DNA from: CAZPHU01 sp964586285
Lineage (GTDB): Bacteria; Fibrobacterota; Chitinivibrionia; Chitinivibrionales; CAYFVL01
Direction of reading: 5' to 3'
DNA: 64,000 nt
Assembly (NCBI GenBank): GCA_964586285.1
Contig: CAZPHU010000004.1
Coordinates: forward strand, 1 to 64,000
In this document: positions 1-8,772 of the stretch, piece by piece
How the letters are laid out: every line of letters begins with the position of its first letter
Position numbering within the stretch: position 1 is the first letter of the stretch
The notes under the pieces: generated by a model
What the model was told of the DNA's origin: nothing
Databases searched by the model: none
What the model saw: only the letters and a program-made list of their open reading frames with translations
Made by a program: the position numbers and the translations under genes

Positions 1-94
1 CCAAGGGGAAGGTTTGGAAGGGGTGCGTTTCTCAGGAGTCAACCCTAACGCAACGGCATTGGCCCCGGGGGTGAACCGAAAAGATGGGGCGCTT

Positions 95-2449
95 CTACTG
101 AAGTCTACGACTGGGGGAACCGGGGATTACCGGCATATCCACAGCCTCGATCGGGGCGCTTTGATAGGAGGATTCCAGCTCCATAGCGTAATCTTCCTCA
201 GTTTTTTCCTCTATCAATGGAATGTTTATCTCCTGACCGGGCATCAGGTTGCCCAAATCAAGCCCCCTGTTGTACTTACTCAAGACCCACAGAGGAATCT
301 CTCCTTCCTCCAGACATATGTCCCAGGGCGTCTCGCCCCTTCGCACGCTCCTTTTTTTCATTCCGGTTACCTCGAACCGGGCGTAAAAGTCCTGCTCCAG
401 GGCCATGTGATATTCCAGACGACTCTGCATAAACTGCTCAAGCGACGGCTCATCCACCGGGATTGTCAGCCGCTGACCAATACGAATCCAGGAGCCCCGA
501 CCCATGTTGTTAGCACGCCGGATCCGCCAGGTAGCAATTCCCAGCCAATCGGCATAGTGGCCGATCGTCTCGTTAACCGATACCCTGATTCGGGCCGATA
601 ACGCATCGGCGCTTAGTTGGGTTTCAAGCTGATACACATCCGCATCAAACGAAGACGCAACCCTCTTGGAAACCTCGGGCTCATTTGCATCAGGGAGACT
701 CCGGGCCTGGGCCAATACGATATCCTGCATCGAATCGGGCAAAGCCGCAACCTCCTCCACCTGCTCGGCCTCCTCTATCGGATTAGACCCATCGGCGGAA
801 AGCTGGTCCTGGTTTTGCCGCTTCCCGGCCGTCTCCAAATCGTGTTCGGCGGGTCGACCCCCAGGCTTTGTCGGCGGACGGTCCGAAACAGCCTCTATGC
901 GAGATTTATCCATCCCAACCTTGTCGACGGTTTGTTTGCTCTCGTAAGCCACCTCCTTCATAACCGGCTTCCCGGCTTCCTCCGACTTGTGCGCCGTGGA
1001 AACCCGGGCGGATTGCTTCTCATCGGATTCCTTCAATCCTTGCGACTTATCCTCTTTTTTGGCTTCGATCTGCTTCACAACAGCCTTCTTCTCCACCACA
1101 GCAACTCTCTTTGGCTTCGACTGCTCGACTATACCGGGAATGTTGATAATCTGGCCCGTGTATATACGATTCATCCGACTAATATCGTTATACAAAGCCA
1201 GCTCTCTTGCCGATACTCCAAAGCGACTGGCGATAGCATAAAGATTGTCCCCGCGACGGACCTTGTAGTACTTGGGTTTGGGCGGCTGGTCGAATTTAAG
1301 AGAGTCGGGCAGAGAGCCGATGGAGGCCAGCGCCTTGTGCGGGGCAAGCTCTATCGGCATCTTGAGCAAGAATCCGGCCCGAATAGGCTTATCCTGCTGA
1401 TACACCACCGGCCTGATCGCCGGATTGTACTCCTGGAGAACGGAGGTGGAGATTCCCAGGGCGGATGCAATCACGCTTGGCTTTATATAGTGTGAAAGCC
1501 TGATCTGTCCATACTGGTGTTTGGGAGCGTATGTGACATCTTTCAAATACTTCTCGGGCTCGGCGGCAATCTGTGATGCCGCCAGAAAACAGCTGTAGAA
1601 GTTCTTGGAGGCGAATCGAAACGATGGACTGGTATGCTTCTCAACTATTACCCCGATATCACGTGAGCCGGTATTGGCGATAGCCCGTTTGATACCGTAA
1701 AGGCCATGATTGTAAGCGGTGATCGCCAGAGGCCAGGATTTGGTCTCCCGATAGTTTTTCGTCAGAAGCTTTGCCGCTGCTACTGTGGCGGATATGGGAT
1801 CGCGACGCTCGTCAATGTCGTAGTCGATTTGCATAAACATCCCTCCGGTACTTCGCATAAACTGCCACAGTCCCGCCGCTCCGACCTTGGAGTAGGCAAA
1901 AGGATTAAACGACGACTCCACATGAGGCAGGTATTGAAGGCGAAGGGGGATGTCATACTCCTTGAGGACCGCCCGAATCGTATCCAGGTACGCACCGCTT
2001 CGGTAAATTCCCCGTTTAAACCGCTCCATCTGTCCCGACTGAAAACGTACTCGATTATGCGCCCCCGAGAGTGCTCCCTTCTCAGCATACCGATCGAACA
2101 GCTCGGCTATACGCCGCGCCTCCTTCGACCACACCGACTTATCTGCAGTCGTAATCTCTTTTAGCACACCCTGCACCTTTTTTCTATGAGCGCGGATATA
2201 GCTTGTCCTGCTTCTACCCGTACGCTCGCCGATCGTAAGCTTCTTGTAAATGACCATCGGGTATTCGCGGTCGTGAAGCAGCCCCTGTTTGAGACCTACC
2301 TCGGTATAGATCTTCTTCCAGAACTCAACGTTGTTCTTGAGATTATCCGGTGTGGGGAAAGGATCAGTTTTATCGGCAAGACACAATCCCGCCAGGATGG
2401 TAACAAAGCTTATCGCCACGTAAATCGGGCGTGGAATGGGAGAAAGCAT
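95..2449 (-). CDS. LysM-repeat membrane-bound-type lytic transglycosylase (MltD-like)
   Basis: 784-residue secreted murein hydrolase predicted to cleave the MurNAc-GlcNAc bond of peptidoglycan in the periplasm. An N-terminal hydrophobic signal segment (about residues 8-25) precedes a goose-lysozyme/SLT domain (about 150-290) with the catalytic Glu in the ESSFNPFA motif near residue 177 and the AGLWQFM and TAYNHG motifs typical of MltD. Three LysM modules follow (about 391-436, 622-668 and 700-748), separated by a long charged, low-complexity linker (about 440-600). E. coli MltD has two LysM, so this is longer. No clear Shine-Dalgarno precedes the ATG. It is divergent from the small barrel-like gene at 2766. 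The family assignment is solid; the exact cleavage specificity is inference. Confidence 0.93.
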   Translation of the reverse strand: MLSPIPRPIYVAISFVTILAGLCLADKTDPFPTPDNLKNNVEFWKKIYTEVGLKQGLLHDREYPMVIYKKLTIGERTGRSRTSYIRAHRKKVQGVLKEITTADKSVWSKEARRIAELFDRYAEKGALSGAHNRVRFQSGQMERFKRGIYRSGAYLDTIRAVLKEYDIPLRLQYLPHVESSFNPFAYSKVGAAGLWQFMRSTGGMFMQIDYDIDERRDPISATVAAAKLLTKNYRETKSWPLAITAYNHGLYGIKRAIANTGSRDIGVIVEKHTSPSFRFASKNFYSCFLAASQIAAEPEKYLKDVTYAPKHQYGQIRLSHYIKPSVIASALGISTSVLQEYNPAIRPVVYQQDKPIRAGFLLKMPIELAPHKALASIGSLPDSLKFDQPPKPKYYKVRRGDNLYAIASRFGVSARELALYNDISRMNRIYTGQIINIPGIVEQSKPKRVAVVEKKAVVKQIEAKKEDKSQGLKESDEKQSARVSTAHKSEEAGKPVMKEVAYESKQTVDKVGMDKSRIEAVSDRPPTKPGGRPAEHDLETAGKRQNQDQLSADGSNPIEEAEQVEEVAALPDSMQDIVLAQARSLPDANEPEVSKRVASSFDADVYQLETQLSADALSARIRVSVNETIGHYADWLGIATWRIRRANNMGRGSWIRIGQRLTIPVDEPSLEQFMQSRLEYHMALEQDFYARFEVTGMKKRSVRRGETPWDICLEEGEIPLWVLSKYNRGLDLGNLMPGQEINIPLIEEKTEEDYAMELESSYQSAPIEAVDMPVIPGSPSRRLQ

Positions 2450-2765
2450 AGTATTAACCGTTTAAATAAGGAGTGGATATTTTTTGGATCAGTAATGCTA
2501 TTCGTTTTAACTACAACTATTATTATAAAGATACTCTTTTCGAGTGATGTTTTTTCAAATAATATCATTTGCGCGCGGTCTGTTCCATAAACTCTTTCAT
2601 AATCCCGCCCCGTCGCCTGTGGTCGATAGGTTTCACCCCTGCTCAGAATAGTGTTTTGAAGGATGTAGAGTTTAAAAACTGATTTGCGGTCCGGGGGCGG
2701 ATCGTTTTTTGCATAACTAATTTTTTACAGGGAGAAAGAAATTCTATCAAAGGGGGTTTGTTTCC
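2450..2765. other. Intergenic region between divergent genes
   Basis: This 316-base, AT-rich stretch separates the divergent lytic transglycosylase and the small barrel-like gene and should hold both promoters. A purine-rich AAAGGGGG ribosome binding site lies about 9 bases before the plus-strand ATG at 2766. I see no RNA gene, repeat or confident -35/-10 pair. Confidence 0.5.
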
Positions 2766-3233
2766 ATGATAACCAAACGATTATCTACCGCAATGAAGGT
2801 CCTGGTGATTCTTTTCACACTTTATGTTCCATCCCGCGCCCTTGAGCTTGGAGTTATCGCGGGAGTTCCCACCGGGCTTTCGGCCAAATACTGGTTAACC
2901 GACTGGACGGCCGTTGGGGCGGCGGCGGCATGGTCCTTTACCGATCGGGAGTACATCTATGTAAACGCCGATTATCTTCTTCACGCAAATGACTGGATCG
3001 ATGTAGAAAGCGGTGAGCTGCCGCTGTATTCGGGGATAGGAGCCCTGGCGCGGATCGGTGAGGAGCAAACCGGCGTCGGAGTGCGTGTCCCATTCGGCGC
3101 ATCATATCTTTTGGGTGAAACCCCGCTGGATATTTTTATCGAGATTGCACCGGTAATCGAGCTGATCCCCGCGACCGATTTCACTGTAAACGGCGGTATA
3201 GGAATAAGAATACGATTCGGCCAAAGCAGATAG
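2766..3233 (+). CDS. Small secreted beta-barrel-like outer membrane protein
   Basis: 155-residue protein with a cleavable-looking signal peptide (hydrophobic residues about 10-24, cut near PSRA/LELG). The mature part alternates polar and hydrophobic residues with many Gly and aromatic residues, and opens with GVIAGVPTGLSAKYWLTD, a pattern seen in small outer-membrane beta-barrel proteins of the BAPKO_0422/DUF3996-like type. It ends in a strand-like IRIRFGQ. The start is supported by an AAAGGGGG ribosome binding site. No catalytic motif is visible and the function is unknown. It stands alone, upstream of an assembly gap, so its downstream partner, if any, cannot be judged. Confidence 0.75.
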   Translation: MITKRLSTAMKVLVILFTLYVPSRALELGVIAGVPTGLSAKYWLTDWTAVGAAAAWSFTDREYIYVNADYLLHANDWIDVESGELPLYSGIGALARIGEEQTGVGVRVPFGASYLLGETPLDIFIEIAPVIELIPATDFTVNGGIGIRIRFGQSR

Positions 3234-3251
3234 ACCGTGGGACCGCAGACT

Positions 3252-3351
3252 NNNNNNNNNNNNNNNNNNNNNNNNNNNNNNNNNNNNNNNNNNNNNNNNN
3301 NNNNNNNNNNNNNNNNNNNNNNNNNNNNNNNNNNNNNNNNNNNNNNNNNNN
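3252..3351. other. Assembly gap (100 N)
   Basis: Exactly 100 unknown bases, the usual scaffold-join placeholder, so the true length is unknown. The right flank begins with a C/T-rich run (CCTTTCCCCTTTCCC). Open frames that cross it are artefacts. Confidence 0.99.
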
Positions 3352-3434
3352 CCTTTCCCCTTTCCCATTCCCCTGGTGGTTCCAACAGCCTCGACAATTC
3401 GGTTTTTCCAACCCGGAAAAAACATTTTCCGCAG

Positions 3435-3472
3435 GTCGTTCCGGCGTTTAACGCGTTAAACGCCGGAACGAC
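3435..3472. repeat. Perfect 38-bp palindrome
   Basis: The left half GTCGTTCCGGCGTTTAACG is followed directly by its exact reverse complement, with no spacer. As RNA it would form a 17-18 bp hairpin around a tight turn. It is followed by AGGGTTTTTTC on the plus strand, so it could act as an intrinsic terminator for the gene upstream of the gap. A protein-binding palindrome or a dispersed repetitive hairpin element is equally possible. Confidence 0.85.
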
Positions 3473-3672
3473 AGGGTTTTTTCACCCCTCTCCACGGCCG
3501 GTTTAATGACCTGATTCCCAAAACGAAAAAACGACCACATGTTTTTTTGATTTAAATGACGCATTTCAAAAAAAGTTCCACATTCACCCGGATCCTTTTA
3601 TTAAACAATTTCCCGATGATATATTGAACTCGTCTTTTTCAGTTTCACTTTTTAAATTTTTCATGAGGTGCT

Positions 3673-5937
3673 ATGTTTAAAAGAATCAAACGGGTGATGT
3701 GCGGTGCCGCCGCGCTGGCCGCCATATCTACCGTTTCCGCCGATGTTGTCGAGAATAATTTGACCGAAAGCGTACCCGTTCCGGTCCTTGCCACCATGGA
3801 CGGTCAGGCTTTCGGTGTTTCCCGAGGTGACAATCAAAACTTCGAAATACAGTTAAATCCTTACGGAGGCTACGGCTGGGTAGCTTTTGATACTCCCGCG
3901 GCGCTAAAAAACTCTCAGAGAGTACAGCTTAGTCTCTATATTCATCAATTAAACACGGCCGGAACCATTTCGGTCACTCCACTGGTGGCACCCGTTGAGG
4001 TATCTGAGATAAATGTCGATCCCTCACACCTGGTGATCGATGAGAGTATAACACCGGTTCAGATCGACGTAGGCTCCGCTTCGGCCGGAAAGATAATCAA
4101 TTTCGATATAACCGATTTCGTCAAGAATCATGATTTCCACGGTGTGGTAATAACCACCCAGGACGCCGACGTTCGGATCTCCACCAAAGACGGCGGATTC
4201 GCACCGGTGGTTCTTGCCTACGACAGAGGCCTGGGAGCATCGGTATGGCATACCGGAGAAGGTGCACCGGCGGAGGACCAGACACTGACTGATCAGGTAC
4301 GCGTCGGTGACTTCTACCTGGACAGCGTCGATGGTGCCGTCTACCGCAAAAACACGACCGGCTGGCAGCAGGCAGCTATGCTCATGGGAGCCCGGGGCCC
4401 CAGAGGATACACCGGTGAGCAGGGCCCTCAGGGCATACAGGGTCCTCAGGGAGAGACCGGCCCGACAGGCCCTCAGGGCGATGTCGGTCCGATGGGTCCT
4501 CAGGGAGAAACAGGCCCGAGAGGTCCTCAGGGTATACAGGGTGATACCGGCGCAACCGGCCCCCGGGGTCCACAGGGAGACACCGGACCACAGGGAGAGA
4601 TCGGAGCAACCGGACCTCAGGGAATCCAGGGAGAGCAGGGGCCGGTCGGACCTGCCGGCCCAAGGGGCGAGAAGGGGGATACCGGTCCCATGGGACCCCG
4701 GGGTCAGGTTGGAGCAACCGGACCCAAGGGCGATGTCGGCCCCAAAGGCGACACCGGCCCGATAGGACCGCGGGGGCCCAAAGGCGATACAGGAGAGCAG
4801 GGACCAATCGGACTGACCGGCCCGGCAGGACCAGTCGGTGAGACCGGCGAGCAGGGGCCCCGCGGCGAGCAGGGCCCGGCCGGACCTAAGGGAGATATCG
4901 GCCCGGAAGGACCTGTCGGATTGACCGGTCCGCAAGGTCCCGCCGGTGAGACCGGACCTCAGGGTCCCCGGGGAGCAGTCGGGGCAACCGGACCTCAGGG
5001 AGACACAGGTCCCGCCGGACCAATGGGACTTCAAGGCCCGCAGGGGCCGGAGGGGCCGGTTGGACCACAGGGACCGGCAGGAAACGCATTTCCGTGGCTT
5101 GGCACCGCCGCACACCATCCGCAGACCGCCGAGGTCGGCCAGATGTACCGCAACACGGTTGCCGCCGCCACCTATATCTTCAACGGAACGACATGGGACC
5201 AGGTTACCGCCGATAAGAACAGCTGCACATTCTACGGGATGCGCAAAGTGCCCGGCGGAACATTCGTTATGGGAGAGCCGCAGATCGGTGCGGTACCCAC
5301 TCATTCGGTCAGTGTGAATGGCTTTTACATGGATACGGTCGAGATTACCGAGTATCAATACAACTACGCGTTTGATTTACCCGGGACAACTGATCAGATG
5401 AGAATACCCAAGAAAAACGTTACCTGGTTTGACGCCGTCCTGTTTTGCAACGCGCGAAGCAAGCAATGGCAATTGGATACTGTTTATACCTATTCCGAAA
5501 AGATCATGGCCGGCGACAGGTGCATCGGGTTGAGTGATCTGGTAACTCACTATGATCGCCGCGGATTTCGCCTGCCTACCGAGGCGGAGTGGGAATACGC
5601 CTGCCGCGCGGGCACCACAACACCATATTACTGGGGAGACTCAGGCTCACCCGAAGTCATTCAAAGGTACGCGGCTCCGACCGATGGCACATCCCTGACG
5701 GCTACCAAAATTCCCAACGCGTTTGGACTGTACGACATGGTAGGCAGCTTGATGGAGTGGTGTAACAACTTGTACGGAGACTACACCCAGGGCTATTTCA
5801 GCAATCCGACAAGCTATGCCAATCCCACGACCAACAGGGCGAAGCGGGCGGGCCTCTATTCGGGCTATCGCTACAGCGATGAGCCTCAGACCTACTCGAG
5901 CTATATAGGTTTTCGGACGGTTTTACCCGCCGAATAG
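3673..5937 (+). CDS. Secreted collagen-like protein with C-terminal FGE-sulfatase/C-type-lectin-like domain (paralogue 1)
   Basis: 754 residues. A signal peptide (residues 1-24, ending VSADV) is followed by a beta-rich domain (about 30-185) with no family I can name, though it resembles DNRLRE-type jelly rolls. A short GDFYLDSVDGAVY linker leads into an uninterrupted Gly-X-Y collagen stalk at residues 239-470, about 77 triplets rich in GPQG, GPRG and GDTG. A FGE-sulfatase (SUMF1-like) head spans about 523-754, with PGGTFVMG, RLPTEAEWEYACRAG, FGLYDMVGS and terminal GFR motifs. The tandem Cys pair that FGE uses for catalysis is absent from the last 40 residues, so the head is probably a binding fold rather than an enzyme. 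A GAGGT ribosome binding site supports the start. It is a tandem paralogue of 6046-8385. Surface fibre or adhesin is inference. Confidence 0.9.
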   Translation: MFKRIKRVMCGAAALAAISTVSADVVENNLTESVPVPVLATMDGQAFGVSRGDNQNFEIQLNPYGGYGWVAFDTPAALKNSQRVQLSLYIHQLNTAGTISVTPLVAPVEVSEINVDPSHLVIDESITPVQIDVGSASAGKIINFDITDFVKNHDFHGVVITTQDADVRISTKDGGFAPVVLAYDRGLGASVWHTGEGAPAEDQTLTDQVRVGDFYLDSVDGAVYRKNTTGWQQAAMLMGARGPRGYTGEQGPQGIQGPQGETGPTGPQGDVGPMGPQGETGPRGPQGIQGDTGATGPRGPQGDTGPQGEIGATGPQGIQGEQGPVGPAGPRGEKGDTGPMGPRGQVGATGPKGDVGPKGDTGPIGPRGPKGDTGEQGPIGLTGPAGPVGETGEQGPRGEQGPAGPKGDIGPEGPVGLTGPQGPAGETGPQGPRGAVGATGPQGDTGPAGPMGLQGPQGPEGPVGPQGPAGNAFPWLGTAAHHPQTAEVGQMYRNTVAAATYIFNGTTWDQVTADKNSCTFYGMRKVPGGTFVMGEPQIGAVPTHSVSVNGFYMDTVEITEYQYNYAFDLPGTTDQMRIPKKNVTWFDAVLFCNARSKQWQLDTVYTYSEKIMAGDRCIGLSDLVTHYDRRGFRLPTEAEWEYACRAGTTTPYYWGDSGSPEVIQRYAAPTDGTSLTATKIPNAFGLYDMVGSLMEWCNNLYGDYTQGYFSNPTSYANPTTNRAKRAGLYSGYRYSDEPQTYSSYIGFRTVLPAE

Positions 5938-5975
5938 TGTATCCGAGAAAACACATTTAAGACGCATTCGGACTT

Positions 5976-6002
5976 CGCACCGCCCCTTGGGAGGGCGGTG
6001 CG
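5976..6002 (+). terminator. GC-rich hairpin between the two collagen-like genes
   Basis: Ten-base perfect stem (CGCACCGCCC pairing with GGGCGGTGCG) with a 7-base loop. No U-run follows, so it may be a weak terminator, an attenuator or an mRNA-stabilising hairpin within a two-gene operon. Confidence 0.5.
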
Positions 6003-6045
6003 GCCGGCCGAGTGAAACTTTGAAAATCACTTTGAGGAAAGATAT

Positions 6046-8385
6046 ATGATAGAAAAAGTCAAACAGGTAATCTGCGGTGTACTCGCCTGTGTCGTTTTAA
6101 CATCGGCCTGGGCTCAAAGCCCCGCATCAATTGCCCGGAGTGTTCCCGTTTCCGTTCTCAGCCTTAAGGACGGTCAGATCTCGGGATACTTCACCGGCGA
6201 CAACAAAAGCAAAACCATGCGAATATCAGCCCCACACGACTACGGCTGGATCGCTTTCGACCGCTTTGACGCTTCCCTTGTTCAAAGCGCGGTACTGAGT
6301 CTTTACATTGACCGGGTGAGTCGGCCGGGAGCACTGACCATAACCCCGCTTATGGCAGAGGTAAGCGAATCGGAATACACGGTAGATCCCTCGGATCTTG
6401 TGTTGGATGAAAACGCCGCCCCCGTAGTGGTTACGGTAAGCGCGGATGATGCCGGCACGGTGCTCGGCGCTGATATCACCGAGTTTCTGACCGGCGATGC
6501 TTTTTACGGAGTGGTCATATCTACTCAGGAGGCCGATCTGAGTGTTACCACAAAAGAGGGCGGATTCGCACCGGTTATCCTTACCCTCGCCCACAAGCGC
6601 GGATCGACGGCATGGCACACCGGGCAGGGTCTTCCCCTTCAGGGTCAAACGGTTACGGAGCCGACGCGAGAGGGCGATTATTATCTGGACGGCCTTACGG
6701 GTTCGGTCTATACGTATGACGGCTCCCGGTGGAGTTCGGTTTTATCTATCCTGGGTCCGACCGGTCCCCGCGGGCAGCGCGGCGAAGTTGGTCCCCGGGG
6801 CGTCACGGGGATTCGGGGGCCGATTGGTGAGACCGGTCCGAAAGGCATGATCGGTGAGACGGGTCCTGTGGGAGAGATCGGCCCGCAAGGGCCGGTGGGG
6901 CTACAGGGGCCCGCAGGACTTACCGGCGCGCAGGGGCCCAAGGGGCCAACCGGTGATCGTGGTCCGCAAGGTCCAGCCGGTGAGCGGGGTCCTCAGGGAG
7001 ATCGGGGCGAAGTCGGCCCGATCGGCCCCATTGGCGAAAAGGGCGCAACCGGAGACACGGGAGCAGTCGGGCCTATCGGATTGACCGGGGCACAGGGTCC
7101 TCTGGGAGACCAGGGATCCACCGGAGACATGGGACCTTTGGGCCCGAAGGGTGCAATAGGTGACACCGGTCTCCAGGGACCCACCGGCCTTGCCGGAGCA
7201 CAGGGCCCCACCGGAGCTCAAGGTGCACAGGGCGAAGTCGGCCCAAGGGGCCCAAAGGGCCCGACCGGAGACATGGGGGCGCGGGGCCCGCAAGGCCTTG
7301 CCGGCGCGCGAGGGCCGATCGGCCCTGAGGGGCCGCAAGGCCCGCAGGGTCCCCGGGGAGCGGCGGGCGAGCCGGGCGAGACAGGCCCCCGGGGGCCTGT
7401 TGGCGATGAAGGCCCGCAGGGGCCGGCGGGGCCGGCCGGCCCGCAAGGGCCGATCAGCGAGTCGGCGGCCAACTGGCTGGGGAAACTGTGTATCCCACCG
7501 GAAACCGCCTCTGAGGGGGATATGTTCGAGCTGATCGCCAATGGAAACATTTACTTCTATGATGGAGAAAAATGGGAAGTTTTTCATGCAGGTTCAACGG
7601 TCCGCAAATGGAAACAAATGTGTTTTGTTCCCGGCGGACTCAGTCGAAGAGGAAGTGCGACTGATTTCAGCAAAGATGAGCGGCCGGTCTACCTTAGTCC
7701 TTTCTGGATGGACAGCACCGAAGTCACTCAAGAGGATTATGAGAGCCTTATGGGGAGGAACCCATCGATGAATAAAGGGGAACGCCTTCCGGTAGAAAAC
7801 ATCTCCTGGTGCGACGCGGTGTTGTACTGCAATGAGAGAAGCAAACGCGACGGATTTGACACCGTATATACCTACACCTACAAAAGGATCTGGGGCATAG
7901 GTCAATGTGTTGAGCTTGGAGACATACAAATACATTATGATCGAGTCGGCTATCGTCTTCCCACCGAAGCCGAGTGGGAGTTTGCGGCCAGAGGTGGAGA
8001 TATTTACCGCGATTACCTTTTTTACTGGGGCAATGATCATTCGGTGAGCGACCATTATGAGGTGACGAATATCAACCAATCACAGGTTGTCGCTCAACGT
8101 CTCCCAAATAAATACGGTCTATACGATATGCTGAGCAATTTAGTAGAGATGTGTAATGACTACTTTCAGCAGGACTACTTTCAGACCGCCCCTCTTAAAG
8201 ATCCAACCGGGCCGGACACAGGAATTAAGCGTTCGAGACGTGGGTACTTTTACCATAGAGAGTGGTACTTCACAGATGGAGACAGTCTTAAGGCTACCGG
8301 CGACCCCGTAACAGAGAGACATGAAATATCAACCGGTACTTTAGATCCTGCTATGGGTTTTCGGGTAGTATTACCCGTCCGATAA
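6046..8385 (+). CDS. Secreted collagen-like protein with C-terminal FGE-sulfatase/C-type-lectin-like domain (paralogue 2)
   Basis: 779 residues with the same order as the upstream gene. It has a signal peptide (1-25, ending AWAQS), the same beta-rich N-terminal domain (about 30-185; shared motifs include YGWIAFD, DGGFAPV/EGGFAPV and FYGVVIST), a collagen Gly-X-Y stalk at residues 237-470, and a FGE-like head (about 525-779) with PVENISWCDAVLYCNERS, RLPTEAEWEFAARGG, YGLYDML and GFRVVLP. The extreme C-terminus lacks the paired FGE cysteines. A strong GAGGAAAG ribosome binding site precedes the ATG. The spacing of 108 bases and shared architecture suggest a duplication and a common operon. The stalk sequence differs from paralogue 1, so only the domain plan, not the repeat sequence, is conserved. 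Confidence 0.9.
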   Translation: MIEKVKQVICGVLACVVLTSAWAQSPASIARSVPVSVLSLKDGQISGYFTGDNKSKTMRISAPHDYGWIAFDRFDASLVQSAVLSLYIDRVSRPGALTITPLMAEVSESEYTVDPSDLVLDENAAPVVVTVSADDAGTVLGADITEFLTGDAFYGVVISTQEADLSVTTKEGGFAPVILTLAHKRGSTAWHTGQGLPLQGQTVTEPTREGDYYLDGLTGSVYTYDGSRWSSVLSILGPTGPRGQRGEVGPRGVTGIRGPIGETGPKGMIGETGPVGEIGPQGPVGLQGPAGLTGAQGPKGPTGDRGPQGPAGERGPQGDRGEVGPIGPIGEKGATGDTGAVGPIGLTGAQGPLGDQGSTGDMGPLGPKGAIGDTGLQGPTGLAGAQGPTGAQGAQGEVGPRGPKGPTGDMGARGPQGLAGARGPIGPEGPQGPQGPRGAAGEPGETGPRGPVGDEGPQGPAGPAGPQGPISESAANWLGKLCIPPETASEGDMFELIANGNIYFYDGEKWEVFHAGSTVRKWKQMCFVPGGLSRRGSATDFSKDERPVYLSPFWMDSTEVTQEDYESLMGRNPSMNKGERLPVENISWCDAVLYCNERSKRDGFDTVYTYTYKRIWGIGQCVELGDIQIHYDRVGYRLPTEAEWEFAARGGDIYRDYLFYWGNDHSVSDHYEVTNINQSQVVAQRLPNKYGLYDMLSNLVEMCNDYFQQDYFQTAPLKDPTGPDTGIKRSRRGYFYHREWYFTDGDSLKATGDPVTERHEISTGTLDPAMGFRVVLPVR

Positions 8386-8410
8386 ACGCGTGGCGCATAG
8401 CCGCACATAT

Positions 8411-8445
8411 AGAGACGCGCTGCCGCGCGTCTCTTTTTCTTTCCC
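8411..8445 (+). terminator. Intrinsic terminator after collagen-like pair
   Basis: Ten-base stem AGAGACGCGC/GCGCGTCTCT with a 4-base loop, followed by TTTTTCTTT. It lies 25 bases after the stop of the second collagen-like gene and probably ends that operon. Confidence 0.85.
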
Positions 8446-8772
8446 AACCGACGACCTTTGCGCTAAGCATCCAAACGATCTCATCTCAACACTATCGCTC
8501 TCGCTTTCTTTCTTAAGCCGTTTGAAGCAAATTTGGACCGCTAAGATCACACCGGTTTAATTTTCTTTGTTTCTTTACTATACAACGCTAATATACATCG
8601 CCCATTTGGTTGATGATCCGGCCAAAGATTCATTTTCGCCCTCTGCGATTCGGTGTTTAGCCAACGGCGAAGAACCCGCTGAATCAAACTTTTCCGCTTG
8701 AAAAATGAGCTCTGAAACAATAGACTTATCTATCGTAAAGTATTGTACGGAAAGTTTTTTGCAGGATACAAG
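8446..8772. other. Intergenic region, no gene seen
   Basis: About 330 bases between the terminator and the FecR/PKD lipoprotein gene. It is AT-rich toward the right and probably carries that gene's promoter. I see no repeat, RNA gene or reliable promoter hexamers. Confidence 0.4.

Larger units (their letters stand above)
3234..3672. other. Intergenic region upstream of the first collagen-like gene
   Basis: 439 bases holding the N gap, a perfect 38-bp palindrome (3435-3472) and an AT-rich leader. A GAGGT ribosome binding site lies about 5 bases before the ATG at 3673. A TATATT hexamer near 3620 could be a -10 element, but I find no convincing -35. No gene is supported. Confidence 0.5.

Noticed and set aside
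14..601. 195-codon plus-strand frame at the left edge
   Set aside because: It is the antisense of the LysM transglycosylase and has no family character or ribosome binding site.
3237..3506. Open frames running through the first N gap
   Set aside because: The gap is unknown sequence, so the frames are meaningless.
4024..5358. 444-codon minus-strand frame and similar GP-rich antisense frames
   Set aside because: They arise because Gly-X-Y codons have open complements; their own GPxGP look is a mirror of the real collagen stalk.
6708..6941. Minus-strand frame that looks like a collagen
   Set aside because: Antisense of the second collagen stalk; no signal peptide or ribosome binding site.
3673..8385. 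Diversity-generating retroelement target genes
   Set aside because: The lectin-like heads would be typical targets, but no reverse transcriptase, template repeat or Avd gene is in the window.
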